DNA of 64,000 nt from Basidiobolus meristosporus CBS 931.73 (lineage: Eukaryota > Basidiobolomycota > Basidiobolomycetes > Basidiobolales > Basidiobolaceae), in the NCBI GenBank assembly GCA_002104905.1, contig MCFE01000406.1:1-64000 (forward strand), written 5' to 3'. The position numbers were made by a program, and so were the translations under genes. The notes under the pieces were generated by a model. That model saw only the letters and a list, made by a program, of their open reading frames with translations. It made no database searches and had not been told where the DNA came from. This document shows, piece after piece, positions 37,354-49,049 of this stretch (positions are counted from its first letter, which is position 1; each line of letters begins with the position of its first letter).

Positions 37354-37979
37354 TGACTACCGTGCATTTTGAAACGGCAGCTATACATACATACAACAAG
37401 CATTGGAACCAGATGTCCGGTAAATAACCAGGATTTCTTTTGCGACACAAACCAATATGGTGATAGACAAATCATTCACAAAACATCATATCATAGTCGT
37501 ATATGTATACCATTTGGCATATAAATTACGGAACCCCGTCCTAGAATAAACGTTGCATCGTTCGTTTACCCTTTGCTGCTGATATCATTCTCGAATTTGT
37601 TTAGTGAAAAGTGATTGCACTCCCTAGGAAAATTGGGGAGACGCTCATCACAAAAACGCCCAAATATCAGGTAGATTAGGTTCGCAGCTGATTCCAGTAC
37701 ATCCTCATCCAGCAACATGCAGCTATCCTTAGATTATGCGGTAACGATGTTTGTTGGTGGATAACATTCAAGATATGCATCTCATACCAGGCCATGTACG
37801 CTATCCCTAATTGTGTCTCGAGGTTGGAAAAGCCCCTTTCGAATTAGCAAATATTTGAACTGTTTCCAGAAAGTACCAACATATTTAATCGTTGTTGAGC
37901 AACCCCGCTTTCAAAGCAAATTTATTCCTGAAGAATACAAACAAATGCCATCATTCCGAATAATGGCGATGCTTGGTAG
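37354..37979. other. Intergenic, convergent 3' regions
   Basis: AT-rich, between the stops of ALKBH1 and the GPI protein gene; nothing recognised. Confidence 0.5.
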
Positions 37980-38683
37980 TCAATGACATGCATAGTGAAT
38001 CATGAATGCAAGGGATGCGATAGTTAGGGTGGAGACGCTCAGTCGAGTAGCAGCATTGCCAATTATAGTGGGGGTTTTCCCTGGTAATCTGGGTGTGGTG
38101 GTTGCAGTGATGGGTGCAACGGACGATGGAGAAGTTGGAGAAGAATTATTTGAAGTCAAATTAGATGAAGGAATGATTCCCATTGAAGAAGTAGAATTGT
38201 AGCCATTATTGGTATCTCCAATCGCTCCATGTGGCGATTGTGGTGGAGGTGGCTGGGATTGCGAGGCTTGGATTTCGAAGTAATGAGAGTACGAGGCATT
38301 GGGACCCGACCCCAAGCGAACAACATAGAGTTTTCCCGGAGCTAGTGTTGAAGGGACCATCCATTTATATGATCCATGCTTCATATAAACACCTCTGGTA
38401 ATTGTGGTGATTCTGTCTAAGTTATCTGCCTTTCCAAACATCAACGTAACATCAAATTTCTCATCAGCAACGGATCCATTCACTTTTCTCCTATGTTGAC
38501 AACTGTTAGCGTATCACGTAAGCTATCTGCTAACCCATGGATGTGCCCTTACCACTGGATAGTCGTATTTGTGCCAAGCGTCCACCGGGTACCGCCTACG
38601 GGGTTTGTAACAAACAGACCGGCAAAGGCGAAGGAGGTAAGAGATGCAACAGAGGCTAGAATTGTAAAGATGTTTAAGCGCAT
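37980..38683 (-). CDS. Kre9/Knh1-type Ser/Thr-rich GPI-anchored wall protein
   Basis: Two exons (38683-38553, 38490-37980), 62-bp intron, 213 residues. Signal peptide MRLNIFTILASVASLTSFAFA precedes the domain GLFVTNPVGGTRWTLGTNTTIQW ('W..G....I.W') and, after the intron, RKVNGSVADEKFDVTLMFG and KWMVPSTLAPGKLYVVRLG. This is the Ser-Thr-rich glycosylphosphatidylinositol-anchored domain (Kre9/KNH N-terminal family). Residues about 105-190 are a Ser/Thr/Pro/Asn stalk with several N-glycosylation sequons. The C-terminus (SVSTLTIASLAFMIHYACH) is a hydrophobic GPI-attachment tail after small residues GNAA. Likely a cell-wall or plasma-membrane surface protein. Confidence 0.9.
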
Positions 38684-40467
38684 TGAGTGGGAAAAGAGAA
38701 GAGCGTGTTGATGAAATTTGAAAGATCCAATAATAGCGGGCATCCCCCGAAACATATATTTATATACAACCCCAAGATCGATCTGTCATGAACATCAGGT
38801 GCAGACTTATTAATGGACGCTGAACACATGCAGCGTGAACCCAATTTGTGTGTGTGCATTCCATGCAATTTTAGACTGCGAAGTAGAGTCGACTGTATCA
38901 GACAATGTTTACCACACCCTGGTCCCGCACTTGAAGTAACAATAGGAATTGTGGACGCTAGCGAAGCTGTCGGTAACAGCAATTTGGCTCGATACATGTT
39001 CTGAATGGTAGTGATAACACCTCGATTTTGACATCTTGACAGCAGTCCCGAAAGCATAATGGAACCTAGCTACTTCTCGCAAGTAGCTGAAGAATGCATA
39101 TTTAAATGGATTGTATTGATTAAATGAGTAGTTTCCCTCCCATCACCTATTGGCCACAGGAGCATTCCTGACACTCCTGGGAGGTGATGGTAGAGATTCC
39201 ATTATAAACCTTGGCATTTATAGTACGTTTCTATACTTTGGTGGTAATGCAACTTCCAATTGATTTGCAGTGCCAACTGCATTTTGATTTAGGTCTTTAT
39301 TAGATGTGGTAACTTTTCATTAAAACGACAGTTGGATGCAATTAATACCGGTTCTCGGGGCAACGATCAAGCGTACATTGTATTCCAGTAGCTGCAAACG
39401 AGAATAATATGACTCTTGAACCTTCGGATATACCAGAATGTGAGATCACATCATATATGGTATGTCAGATGATGTCTCCAGAGGTATTTACAAAGATATG
39501 CGATTCATACGAGAGTGCAGTTAGTAATGAATATCGGCGGATGTGGAGAAAATGAACGGTAGAAATCCCATCTGTTGTGTCTATAAATTATCTACATGCA
39601 GCAATACATATTCTGCACTGGCTACCATTGGCTTCTATATGCACATAACATTCTGCTTATCACTCATGCCCTAAGCCTTGGCTATTACAGGTGTATGATG
39701 CTTTTATATGGCAAAAAATGTAATTTGATACTCTACCGCGGGACAGCGAGGGCTTCAAAGCTATGGTAACAACTGTACCTTTGTTGCTCCATTTGCTATA
39801 CTTGTACTGTGGAACTGATACTGCTAGTATGACATTTGATTATCTACTGTGGTGGCATCCTAGTCTCCATCTGTGGCGTCTTGAAGGTTACTGAATCCAT
39901 CTTACTTAATCTCATTGCTATACCATTCGTCCGCCAGCACGATTCAGTATTGGATCCTGGACTAGTCTTGGAAATATATATACAACAATAGATTACCTTT
40001 GACTCTAAATCAAGATGTTGTAGTTGAACCCTCAGCAAATAAGTCGTGGTAGTGCCATTCACCATCATAAATTCTGAATTTGTCTGGTCCATCTAGAGAG
40101 CATTGGCTGCCCTAGTACTATTCAAAACAAGCCACTATTCTATTGAAAACGTGCATTTGAATTCCATGCCAAAATATGTGCTCATTCGCTAGATTATCAT
40201 GTCGATCTTCAGTCGGTTACATAAAATTCATTGCTGAAACTTCACGACGTTTGTAGCACACTTATCATTGTAAGATCTATACTTGATTTGTATCTGTGGG
40301 TTCAAAATCCTTCTACCTCATTTGTAGATTATCACATCTACGTATTCGCACGGAATTGATTCGATGAAAGTAATTTTCAGGCTGATTCCCTCCGCTTTAT
40401 AAATGTGTTCACCATACCGCCTGAAACATACGAAGTCTACCTCGGCTTGTTTGTGAGTTTGAAAGAA
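38684..40467. other. Intergenic, 1.8 kb
   Basis: Divergent 5' regions of the GPI protein and RidA genes. A 127-codon minus-strand frame (38674-39057) overlaps the GPI gene and has no protein-like pattern; another at 39844-40092 likewise. Nothing supported. Confidence 0.45.
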
Positions 40468-41061
40468 ATGTTGGCAATTACCAGTAAATTATCCTTGGCT
40501 ACTCGCCGCGTTGCCACTCCTGTCTTGAGCAGGTTCATGAGCGTTAAGCCTACCAGCGTTTACTCCGAAAATGCTCCTGCTGCTATCGGTCCTTACTGTG
40601 AGTGGACGCTCTCTACTATGCCTAATAGTCTTTCTTCGAACTAATGTCTGGATTTCTCTACCGAAGCCCAAGCCATGACTGCCAACGGCTTCATCTTTGT
40701 GTCTGGTCAACTTCCAGTTAACCCCAAGTCCGGAAACATCGAATCTAACGACGTAAAGGAGCAAACTGTAAGCTGTAGAACCTATTGGTCTCCTACATAC
40801 CCCCGACTAAAACAAACTTCATTGCAGCGTCAATCCCTCACCAACATTCGTGCTATCCTTAAAGAGGCCGGTGCCGACTTCAGCAACGTCTTGAAAACCA
40901 ACGTATTCCTGAAGGACATGAATGATTTCGCCTCGATGAACGAAGTATACGCTGAACTTATGGGCGAATCCCGTCCCGCTAGAGCCGCCGTTGAAGTGGC
41001 CCGTCTCCCCAAGGACGCCCTTGTTGAGATTGAGTGCGTTGCTGTTGTCAGCAAGCAATGA
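40468..41061 (+). CDS. RidA/YER057c/UK114 family imine deaminase, mitochondrial form
   Basis: Three exons (40468-40597, 40667-40767, 40828-41061) give 154 residues. The ATG at 40468 yields an Arg/Ser-rich amphipathic presequence ([26 protein letters not shown]), as in yeast Mmf1. The family core follows: [51 protein letters not shown], and [21 protein letters not shown], with the active-site Arg in PARAAVEV. RidA hydrolyses reactive enamine/imine intermediates (2-aminoacrylate) released by PLP enzymes, protecting branched-chain amino-acid synthesis in mitochondria. Introns are 69 and 60 bp. Codon use is C-rich, typical of a well-expressed gene. Confidence 0.96.
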
Positions 41062-41546
41062 TAGATTCCCCAAATTTTCCACCCATTGCAACATGCCTCA
41101 TTCATATACTCTATATATAAACTGCCATTCCAATGTATTTCCTTTCTTTGTGAAGCCTACGGTTTTTGAGAGGGTGTGTTCATAGAAGCTGGTACTTAGA
41201 CAGGCTCATGGGGGATGTATATTACACTGGTTTACTGATGACCATTAGCGGAGGTATTTGTGGCCGTGTAATGGTGTGTTGTTGAGTAGGCCTTACCTCG
41301 CGGCAAGTCGCAGAAACATGCAGAGATGCAGCTATCGTTCTCAATTGACCATGAACATGTAGACCGGATAATCAGAAAAAATCGACTTTTCAAGCTGATT
41401 CAATCAACCAATACCATTGGCCAGAATGGTATGATTCCAGGCCTGTTGGAAATTGAGGAATAAAGTGTCTGAAGCTTCTCTCCCCGAATACCTCTCTCTG
41501 GGCGTTTAGACCGTTTTAGCAAAGTCGACCACGAACGAACTTCAAC
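41062..41546. other. Intergenic; RPL11 promoter
   Basis: 3' end of RidA and 5' region of the ribosomal protein gene. A pyrimidine-rich stretch precedes the start. No defined binding site recognised. Confidence 0.45.
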
Positions 41547-42306
41547 ATGGTGAGTTTTCATTCCACAAACCACTTTCGCCCGCTTGCTGAATGAGTATTT
41601 GGAATATCATTCAAATCCCTGTTTCGCCCAAGCGTCGACTGTGGGTTAGCTGCAGGTTTCATCAATTATCACTTTCGCATCCATACATCCCTTTGATACT
41701 ACTGTCCGTACCAATTTTGTTACAAAGCGTCCAATACCATTCATAACGCACTGGACTAACTCTCTAGTTGTACAGGCCGTAGAAGCATCCTCCTCTACCA
41801 ACCCTATGCGTGAGCTACGCATTGAAAAACTAGTCCTTAATATTTGCGTCGGAGAGTCTGGTGATAGACTTACCCGTGCTGCCAAGGTGTTGGAACAATT
41901 GACCGGTCAGACCCCTGTCTACTCTAAAGCTCGCTACACTGTCCGCAGTTTCAGCATCCGTCGTAATGAAAAGATTGCTGTCCACTGTACCGTTCGTGGT
42001 CCTAAGGCTGAGGAGATCTTGGAACGTGGTCTTAAGGTCAAGGAATATGAATTGAAGAAGTCCAACTTCTCTGCCACCGGTAACTTCGGCTTCGGTATTC
42101 AGGAACACATCGATTTGGGCATCAAGTATGATCCTTCCATCGGTATTTATGGTATGGATTTCTTCGTTGTCCTAGGCCGTCCTGGTTTCCGTGTTGCCCG
42201 CAGAAAGAGATGTCAATCCAAGGTCGGCTTCTCTCACCGCGTCACCAAGGAAGAGACCATGAAGTGGTTCAAGCAGAAGTATGATGGCATCATCTTGAAC
42301 AAATAA
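41547..42306 (+). CDS. RPL11: 60S ribosomal protein L11 (uL5)
   Basis: Two exons: 41547-41549 (the ATG alone) and 41776-42306, 177 residues. Protein begins [21 protein letters not shown] and is colinear with yeast and animal uL5 to the end ([20 protein letters not shown]). Core blocks: [60 protein letters not shown]. It is part of the 5S RNP with uL18 and 5S rRNA in the central protuberance of the large subunit. The intron right after the ATG is 226 bp, three to four times the usual length here, with GTGAGT donor and CTAAC branch site before TGTACAG. I saw no clear snoRNA boxes in it. Confidence 0.97.
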
Positions 42307-42818
42307 TTCCCTATTTGATCTCTATTCTTTTTGAACAAGATCAATTAAATAAACTAATACCGACCTAGAAAGACTTAAACGTATGTTCTTAGCCTAACCA
42401 TCGTCAGTGCCACCAGTAGGAAAGAGTGGGGCCCATTGCATACCCAGCTAAATTCCAAAACTTCATGGTATACGAAGTTATTTGCGCTCAACATTTGTAG
42501 CTACGCAGTGCTTCCTCCCCAAAGCATTAATCAGTCGTCTCTGATAGACATCCCACGCCGTACCAAGCTATTCCTCGCGTGGTTAAAATACAAACGTACA
42601 CTGCCATACTCGACATCATATCCAAATAATGATTAAGCATATTGTGAAATGTTACGGGTTTATGTGCCATAGAGAGTAGCGTGTGACATGGAGAATGTAT
42701 ACGATATCTTGAAAAGGGCAGAAAGATAGAGGCGTATGAATGAAAGCCAATCTTGTGAAGGATTGATGACAGCTCAGAACAAGATAAGCTTCGCAACGAA
42801 GGAAGCGAACCGTATTGT
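42307..42818. other. Intergenic, convergent 3' regions
   Basis: 3' regions of RPL11 (plus) and NDUFB7 (minus). No other feature seen. Confidence 0.5.
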
Positions 42819-43291
42819 TTATTCCTGCTTAGCTTGCTTCTCCTCAAGCTCCTGCTTGCGCTTTAACTTCTGCATATTTCTAAAGCGGCGCATGTAACTA
42901 AAACAAAAATGAATCAGAGAGTTCCCTTCCGGTGAACAAGGCATCCCGCACAGAATCACCGAATAAGTGCTGCAGTCACGGGTCTTTGATAAAAGTTGCA
43001 CTTACTCGTCATATTGGCACTTTTCATAACCATGACGCTCGTCCTCACACTTCCAGGGAAGGTACCAAGAGGCTTCACGGCATTTGTTCAAAGGAATAAG
43101 AAGATGTGCACAGCTATCACGGAAAGCCAAAGGAATGCGCGCATCTGCCATTTCTTTTTGGGTGGCAATCATTGGTGGGGGTGCCTCTAGAGTGAAATCT
43201 TTGAAGAGGATCGGTGAAGTAGGCAGGTCAGATCACATTAGGGATTGGGTTATATCTTGGGGATGCACTAACCTTCAGCTTCAGTAGCCAT
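42819..43291 (-). CDS. NADH:ubiquinone oxidoreductase subunit B18 / NDUFB7
   Basis: Three exons (43291-43273, 43198-43006, 42897-42819) give 96 residues. The first exon is 19 nt. Twin CX9C motif: C36...C46 and C57...C67 in RDSCAHLLIPLNKCREASWYLPWKC with EDERHGYEKC, then a basic helical tail (MRRFRNMQKLKRKQELEEKQ). This is the accessory subunit of respiratory complex I that sits on the intermembrane-space side and is oxidised by the Mia40 pathway. Its presence implies the organism retains complex I. Introns are 74 and 108 bp. Confidence 0.96.
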
Positions 43292-43774
43292 GTTTATATA
43301 AGTACTTCACAAGCAACTGACGACAAACAGGTGAGGAAGTATATATGGTTTAGAAACTTTCGGGCCTGAGGCATGAGAATCTAGTATGGAATTGGCTACA
43401 TGTTGGGGTCTTTTGGGGTAAAGGCCCCCTTCATTTTTCCAGATGCAAGAAATCTATATGCGGGGTAATAAAACGTGTATTAAACAAACGGTTTAATGCG
43501 ATCATAACTTCATGGCTAGATACTTCATCCCAATACTAAATTTGTCGATTTATTTGAACACAGCTTTATGTTAGATTTAAATAGACCATTATCAAGGACA
43601 GGACGGTTAAGGATTATGGAGACTATTATCTAGGGACACCGTAGCAGCTTGCTCAAGGGGTTATATAGTAAATATCTACCGAGCATCGAGTGTATTCCAC
43701 GTTATAGAATGTAGATAATTCGCTTGTTAGTAATAAACATACGCAATGTAAAGTCAATTATCAGCCACTTGAAC
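43292..43774. other. Intergenic
   Basis: NDUFB7 promoter side and 3' end of the TBC gene. If the last TBC intron is not removed, that frame runs on to 43702. Nothing else seen. Confidence 0.45.
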
Positions 43775-45489
43775 TTAGAGTGACGAGGACATCCAATTCC
43801 TAAAATGTATCGAGTATTATATATCACCATTACGGGTACAATAGGTATTAGAGATGTGTACCTAGCCAATTCATTTTTCATTAAAAACGCTATGGCAACG
43901 GTAGATACAGAGGCTGACAGTGCCAGGACAGCAAGGATTCGATTGGCATTTTTGCCAAGATAATTGTGACGGGGGTCTCGCTTTTGGGCAGGAGGAAGCG
44001 GTTTACTGAGTATCTTGCGAACATGCTCTACATTTGGTTGATCGTCAATTCCGAGGTTTTCCCAATTCTTGCTATAAGTGTTGACTACAGATCTAAATAG
44101 AGCTACGACGTAAGTATTTGGCCTCAGTTGACGCGAAAGGGCCTTACCGCTTGGGTAGCTCAAGTCCAGCAAGCGCTTGAAGTTTACTTGGTGGATATTT
44201 CGCTAATAAATCCAATGTTTTTGATAAAAGTGCATCTACGTTTGCTCCTTGTGGGAATTTGGAGAGGAATGTATGGACCATCGCGTATTCACATTCACAA
44301 TCCAGAAGCTCATCTTTACGGCTTAACACAACCTTGAGGTGACAGTTAGAGTCAAAGAACAGATCAGCCAACAGCTTAGTCACTCACACTAGCAGCAAAA
44401 TACACCGGCGCTAATGGGTTCACCGAAAGAAAGAAATCGAACAAACGTGTAACTTTGGAAAAATCATTCAAGTCGTGGCTGCACCATGTCAGAACCCAGC
44501 TGAGACAGAAATATGGTGGTGTCTCCGATCTATTATTCACGCTGTTAAGAGGGCTTCAAGCATGTTTGGCTAAATGATTCACTTTACTTTAGTAAGAAAT
44601 TGCTGACTTGCGAATCTTCTTGCGCCAAAATGGTTTGCATCAAGGCTAGTTGGCTCATCACCGGCTCCAAGGAATCAGACATTGCATCCGTGTAGTTGAG
44701 TTAAGAATCTTGTCTAATATGGGAAATAGCAACGAGGAAGATTATACGAAACGAAAGGATATCTCAGGAAAAATAGTGCCATATTCTGGGCCGCTTCAGC
44801 AGCCTTATCTGGTCCCAAGACTAGAAGCAGACAGGTACATATGTCATGAAATCCCTAAAAGCACTGCAAATTAGAACAACAACAGCATAAATGACCAGTA
44901 TAATATCGATTGACATGCCTGGTAATAAGATAGTTCAGGATTGTTCCTTAGGACCTGGGTTATTACCGAGGTAAGTTCTTTTCGTTTTTCAGCTCGCCAC
45001 GTCTGTCGAGTATCCGCTAGATAATATTTATCAGCTGAAAATCTCCAACAATTAACAGAAAAAGTAATACCTGTGGGCAATTTTCCTAAAGATCTTTTGA
45101 CATCTAAGTCTACTTGGGATTCATCTTTATGGGGCATACCTAAGAAGCATACAACGTTACAAAATTTCCTTTTGGTAACTAATCTTCCAACGAATTACTT
45201 ATTGTAGAATTTATCTGTGTTTTATCGCAGTGAAGAATCAGAGGCCTTGATCGAGAAACCGTTATTGACGAATCGCGTATGAAACAGGCTCACATAAGAA
45301 CCAGTACCAAGATAATCTTCGAAGCCCATCATTTAGTAAACCTGGCCCAGTTGTCGCCAGCATCTTTAAGCTAGCAATATCTTTGTTGCGAATAGCATCG
45401 TTTATTAGTCCTACTCTCAGCTGTCGTTTATCTCGAGAGTTCTTGGAAGTATTGGTCCGATGGAGGGTTTTTTTCCTATGCTTAACCAT
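43775..45489 (-). CDS. TBC-domain Rab GAP, TBC1D20/GYP8-like
   Basis: Nine exons: 45489-45294, 45139-45071, 45016-44919, 44854-44763, 44689-44588, 44541-44388, 44332-44148, 44092-43862, 43799-43775; 383 residues (animal TBC1D20 about 400). TBC marks: R finger in QVDLDVKR (R81), Q finger in YYQ (Q121), then GFHDICTCLLLVLG, LSWVLTWCSHDL, RLFDFFLSVNPLAPVYFAAS, LDCECEYAMVHTFLSKFPQ. A C-terminal membrane anchor (RILAVLALSASVSTVAIAFLM) fits the ER-anchored GAP for Rab1/Ypt1. Intron 3 is GC-AG (44918-44855). Intron 4 (44762-44690) is a U12-type AT-AC intron. Intron 1 (154 bp) is the least certain: the WPxLL region reads WYWFLC, so a small exon may be missed. Without the last intron the tail would run to 43702. 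Confidence 0.88.
44690..44762 (-). other. U12-type AT-AC intron
   Basis: 73-bp intron 4 of the TBC gene. The 5' end reads ATATCCTTTC, exactly the minor-spliceosome donor, and the 3' part holds TTCTTAAC (44700-44708 on the plus strand as GTTAAGAA) 11-12 nt before a terminal CTACAC. Removal restores the family sequence FFLR-DAMSDS; no GT-AG alternative here gives an open frame. Confidence 0.85.
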
Positions 45490-46321
45490 TTGTAACTTCA
45501 ATATGATGGCACAAGTTGCTTTTGGTAAGTCAAACTGTATTCTTCATTGACAACGTTCAGGCAAGAATGCATTATGGTGGAGGAATTGCATATGATCTTC
45601 CATATTGCGCATAAATTAATTCGAATATCGTAAGCGGGAATGCTTGGCGTTAACCACGAAATTATCCAACTTAATCACCAACCGCCACCTCATCAATGTT
45701 CATCGATATCTCTGCAGGCCAGGGCTGATTTTAAATTCGATGCAATGAACCAGAGCAGAAACATTGCAAATTTTGTATTACCAAGACCGTTTCCCTGTGG
45801 CAAACGGATCTTGCTAATCACCAATCTCCACTTTCCCAACTTTCGTATATTCGCACAGCGACCATATCCACTCATCACGGCGCATACATATGAGACATGG
45901 GTTTCTTCCAATCCTTACAATGGGTGTCCTATATAAATATACCAGAACATCAGGCCCATCCATGCAGTGCGTGAACTAGTACCTTCTATTTGGTACTCTC
46001 GGGTAACCTAAACTTTAACAGAGTTAATCAATTAGTAAAAGCCTGTCCGGCCATTGGCTGGTGCGCAATACCTTGGAGCTCACCTATGCGAATGAAAATC
46101 CAGGATTCTTCAGAGTACGCCATTGTGAATAGGTTTAATAAGCTTACTATATTAAGCATGAATGGGTGTTCCTGGTACATTTGCCCTCCGAGGTAACACC
46201 GACTTGTTCTATATTTATGAGTAAGCTATAAAAGCCAATTGCCAAACCACTTTTGTTTAAGCTTTATATTGCCCACAAATCTGGTCGCCAGATTGATGGG
46301 AAGAACCACAATTAACCAGCC
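45490..46321. other. Intergenic, divergent promoters
   Basis: Between the TBC gene (minus) and the GH47 gene (plus). Short frames at 45640-45936 on both strands are not protein-like. Confidence 0.45.
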
Positions 46322-48595
46322 ATGTTTTCCATATTACCCCTATACAAAAGTGAAAAAACCAACGTGCAGAGAACTTGTCAGTTTCCAAGGCCCACCCGAC
46401 GATACACACAGCTCTTACTGATTGGAATTGGAACCTTTTTTGTATACATTGTATTCCGTCTTCTCACACCTCATATTAGCCCCAGCCCGAGCTCCTTAGT
46501 ACACAACTCGGAAGAACCATTAGATCCCAACTGTCCTGGTATCTTTGCCTCCAACAACTCCCATGTTGCTCGATATTCCACCTCTTCAGGTGGCAGTTGC
46601 TCTGCTTTCGAAAATCTTGAACACTACAATCTATCTGAACAACGACGTGAAAAGATCAAAGCTGGCTTTCTTCATGCTTGGAACAACTACGTGGAAAAAG
46701 CAATCGGTTGGGATGAAATATCACCAGTTACGGGAGCACCTAATAATAGGTTACTAGTTACTTATCTAATGACCGTCGAAGCAATATCGACTAACTTATG
46801 TTGAATTTTTTTCCGCACAGGTTCAACGGGTAACGACTAAAATGCTCAACTAACCCTCCCCAACTGGTGCCCAACTGACGCATTGTTTATAGATGGGGGG
46901 CCACACTATTTGATTCTCTGGATACGATGCTAATCATGGGCTTGAGGTCGGAATTCGACCAAGTTATGCAATATGTCAAGGAGGTTGACTTTTCCAAAAG
47001 CGTAAGTAGTCTTTGCTCCGCATGCTTATGGACTGAGATTGATCTTTCCTCCAGAGCGGGGTCAACTTCTTCGAGACCACCATTCGGTATCTAGGGGGGT
47101 TAATTAGTGCTTACGAGTTATCTGGCAACCCGATACTGCTAGACAAAGCTCAACAGTTGGGAGAAAATCTTTTGAAAGCCTTTCACACGAATTCCGGGTA
47201 TCCGTACAACAATGTTGATTTTCAATCGTAAGTGATGTTTAGTAAGATCCTTATCGCTTTGGCAGCTCTAACATAGATTGTCTACTTAGCACGACGGATA
47301 TCCCATTACATAATGGAAGATGCGTATTGGCTGAGATAGGATCATTTCAATTGGAGTTTAGGAAATTAAGTGAGCTAACAAATAACCCGATATTCCTTGA
47401 AAAGGTATGGGGTCCGTTGAATTTCTTATGGGCTTGGCTGATCCACCATTTCTAGAGTCAAAAAGTGATTGATACACTGGATAAGATTGAAAAGCCTTAC
47501 CCTGGGCTGATTCCAGTTAGCCTAGACCTTGATACTGGCAAGGCACTGAAAGGTAATCCTCTGTTCCAGGTGGCAATTTTCTTAATTTTTCCCTTACCAT
47601 TGATGACAATAGATACGATCTCTTTTGGTGCATTGGGCGATAGCTACTATGAGGTAATTTGCCAGTCAATCTCTTTATTGGTGGACGTACCTAATGTAAT
47701 GTGGGATAGTATTTGCTGAAGCAGTATTTGTTGACTGAGAAGTCTGTAGACCAGTATCGGCGAATGTGTAAGTGGCCTTCTAGGCAGCTGAAAGACACAC
47801 CTATTAATCCTTTTATCCTAGATGAGTCCTCAATTGATAGCATGAAAAAATACATGATAGCCGAGGCCCGCGGACAGACCTATTTGTCGGCGTTGAACAG
47901 TCAATCGGTGATTGAGAAGTCCATGGAACACTTGGTGTGTTTGATTTTTTGATTCCTAATGCTTGCTGGTAAAGTTTCGCTAATGGGATGGTGAAACAGA
48001 CTTGCTTTACTCCAGGCCTCCTTGCCTTAGGGGCAAAAACATTGGAACGCCCGGAGGATTTGGAGCTGGCAAAGAAGCTCGTGAAGACATGCTACGATGC
48101 CTATAGAACATCCGAAACTGGCCTCGGTCCAGAAAAAGTCAGATGGCTGGCGGATTCGGATTCGGTGGAACTTCTGAACCCAGATGATGCGAAGAGAGTG
48201 CTGGACCATGGGTTTTATTCGGATATACCCTACTACATACTGCGACCAGGTAATTCTCCTCAAATAGCTCGGGAAACCATTGCGATACTCACCCCTTGTT
48301 GTCCCCAGAAACCATCGAGAGCATCTTTTATCTGTACCGATTCACTGGCGATCGCAAGTATCAAGAGTGGGGGTGGCAGATCTTCACTGCGCTGGAAAAG
48401 GTTTCCCGGACTCAATTCGGTTATTCTGGACTGAACAACGTTCATGACCCCCAATCATTGGATAACAAGATGGAGAGCTTCTTCATGGCGGAGACCATGA
48501 AATACCTCTACCTGCTATTCTCATCACCGGACCTGATTAATCTGGAGAAATATGTATTCTCGACTGAGGCTCACCCATTCAAGATCAACCACTGA
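46322..48595 (+). CDS. GH47 class I alpha-1,2-mannosidase (type II membrane protein)
   Basis: Eleven exons: 46322-46749, 46821-46829, 46893-47001, 47055-47227, 47290-47404, 47456-47552, 47613-47653, 47710-47767, 47822-47934, 48000-48249, 48309-48595; 559 residues. A single N-terminal membrane segment ([18 protein letters not shown], residues 31-48) after a basic tail gives a lumenal catalytic domain in ER or Golgi, trimming Man9GlcNAc2 N-glycans. GH47 blocks: [90 protein letters not shown], and the Ca2+-binding STEAHPF near the end. Exon 2 is a 9-nt microexon. Intron 8 (47768-47821) has no in-frame stop and would otherwise read as an 18-residue insertion interrupting RRMYESSIDSM. Confidence 0.95.
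46821..46829 (+). other. 9-nt microexon of the GH47 gene
   Basis: Encodes the centre of R-F-N-G-W. Flanked by TTCCGCACAG and GTAACG; skipping it would delete three residues of a conserved block without changing frame. Confidence 0.85.
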
Positions 48596-49049
48596 ACCTG
48601 AGCATGTATAGAGTGAACTTTGGATATTGTTACGGACTTTTCATATAAAAAGTACACGCGGCAAGCCCAATCGTGCCTTGTAGCTTGATCATCTAGTACA
48701 ATTCAGAAGCTCAGCCGCACCTTTGCTCCCTTGGTGCCCGGCTCGTCAGCAACAAATACCGAATCGGGGATGTTTGATGGTTTTCTATAGTTTACTGCAT
48801 GGATCAAGATTATTCACTCAGATAGTTGAGGGAGTGGTGTAGGGTTTGTAATATAGGTTAGTGGCCGGGAAAGGTGCTTAGAGGAATGCTCCACTTCAAT
48901 CTGAGTCGTATGCTCTAAAGAGTAGTCTATAGCCGAGGCCAAAAAGGGAATTGAATCGGCACGTATGGGTCGAATAATTAAACGTAGGTGAGCTATGTGA
49001 TAGGTTTGGTGAGATAAAAAGTGTAATGCGCCTGACATGGTTCTCTAAG
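48596..49049. other. Intergenic, convergent 3' regions
   Basis: No supported feature between the GH47 stop and the stop of the unknown minus-strand gene. Confidence 0.5.

Noticed and set aside
38674-39057. 127-codon minus-strand frame
   Set aside because: Overlaps the first exon of the GPI protein in another frame and has random composition.
41550-41775. C/D box snoRNA within the RPL11 intron
   Set aside because: No TGATGA box C with a paired CTGA box D near the intron ends.
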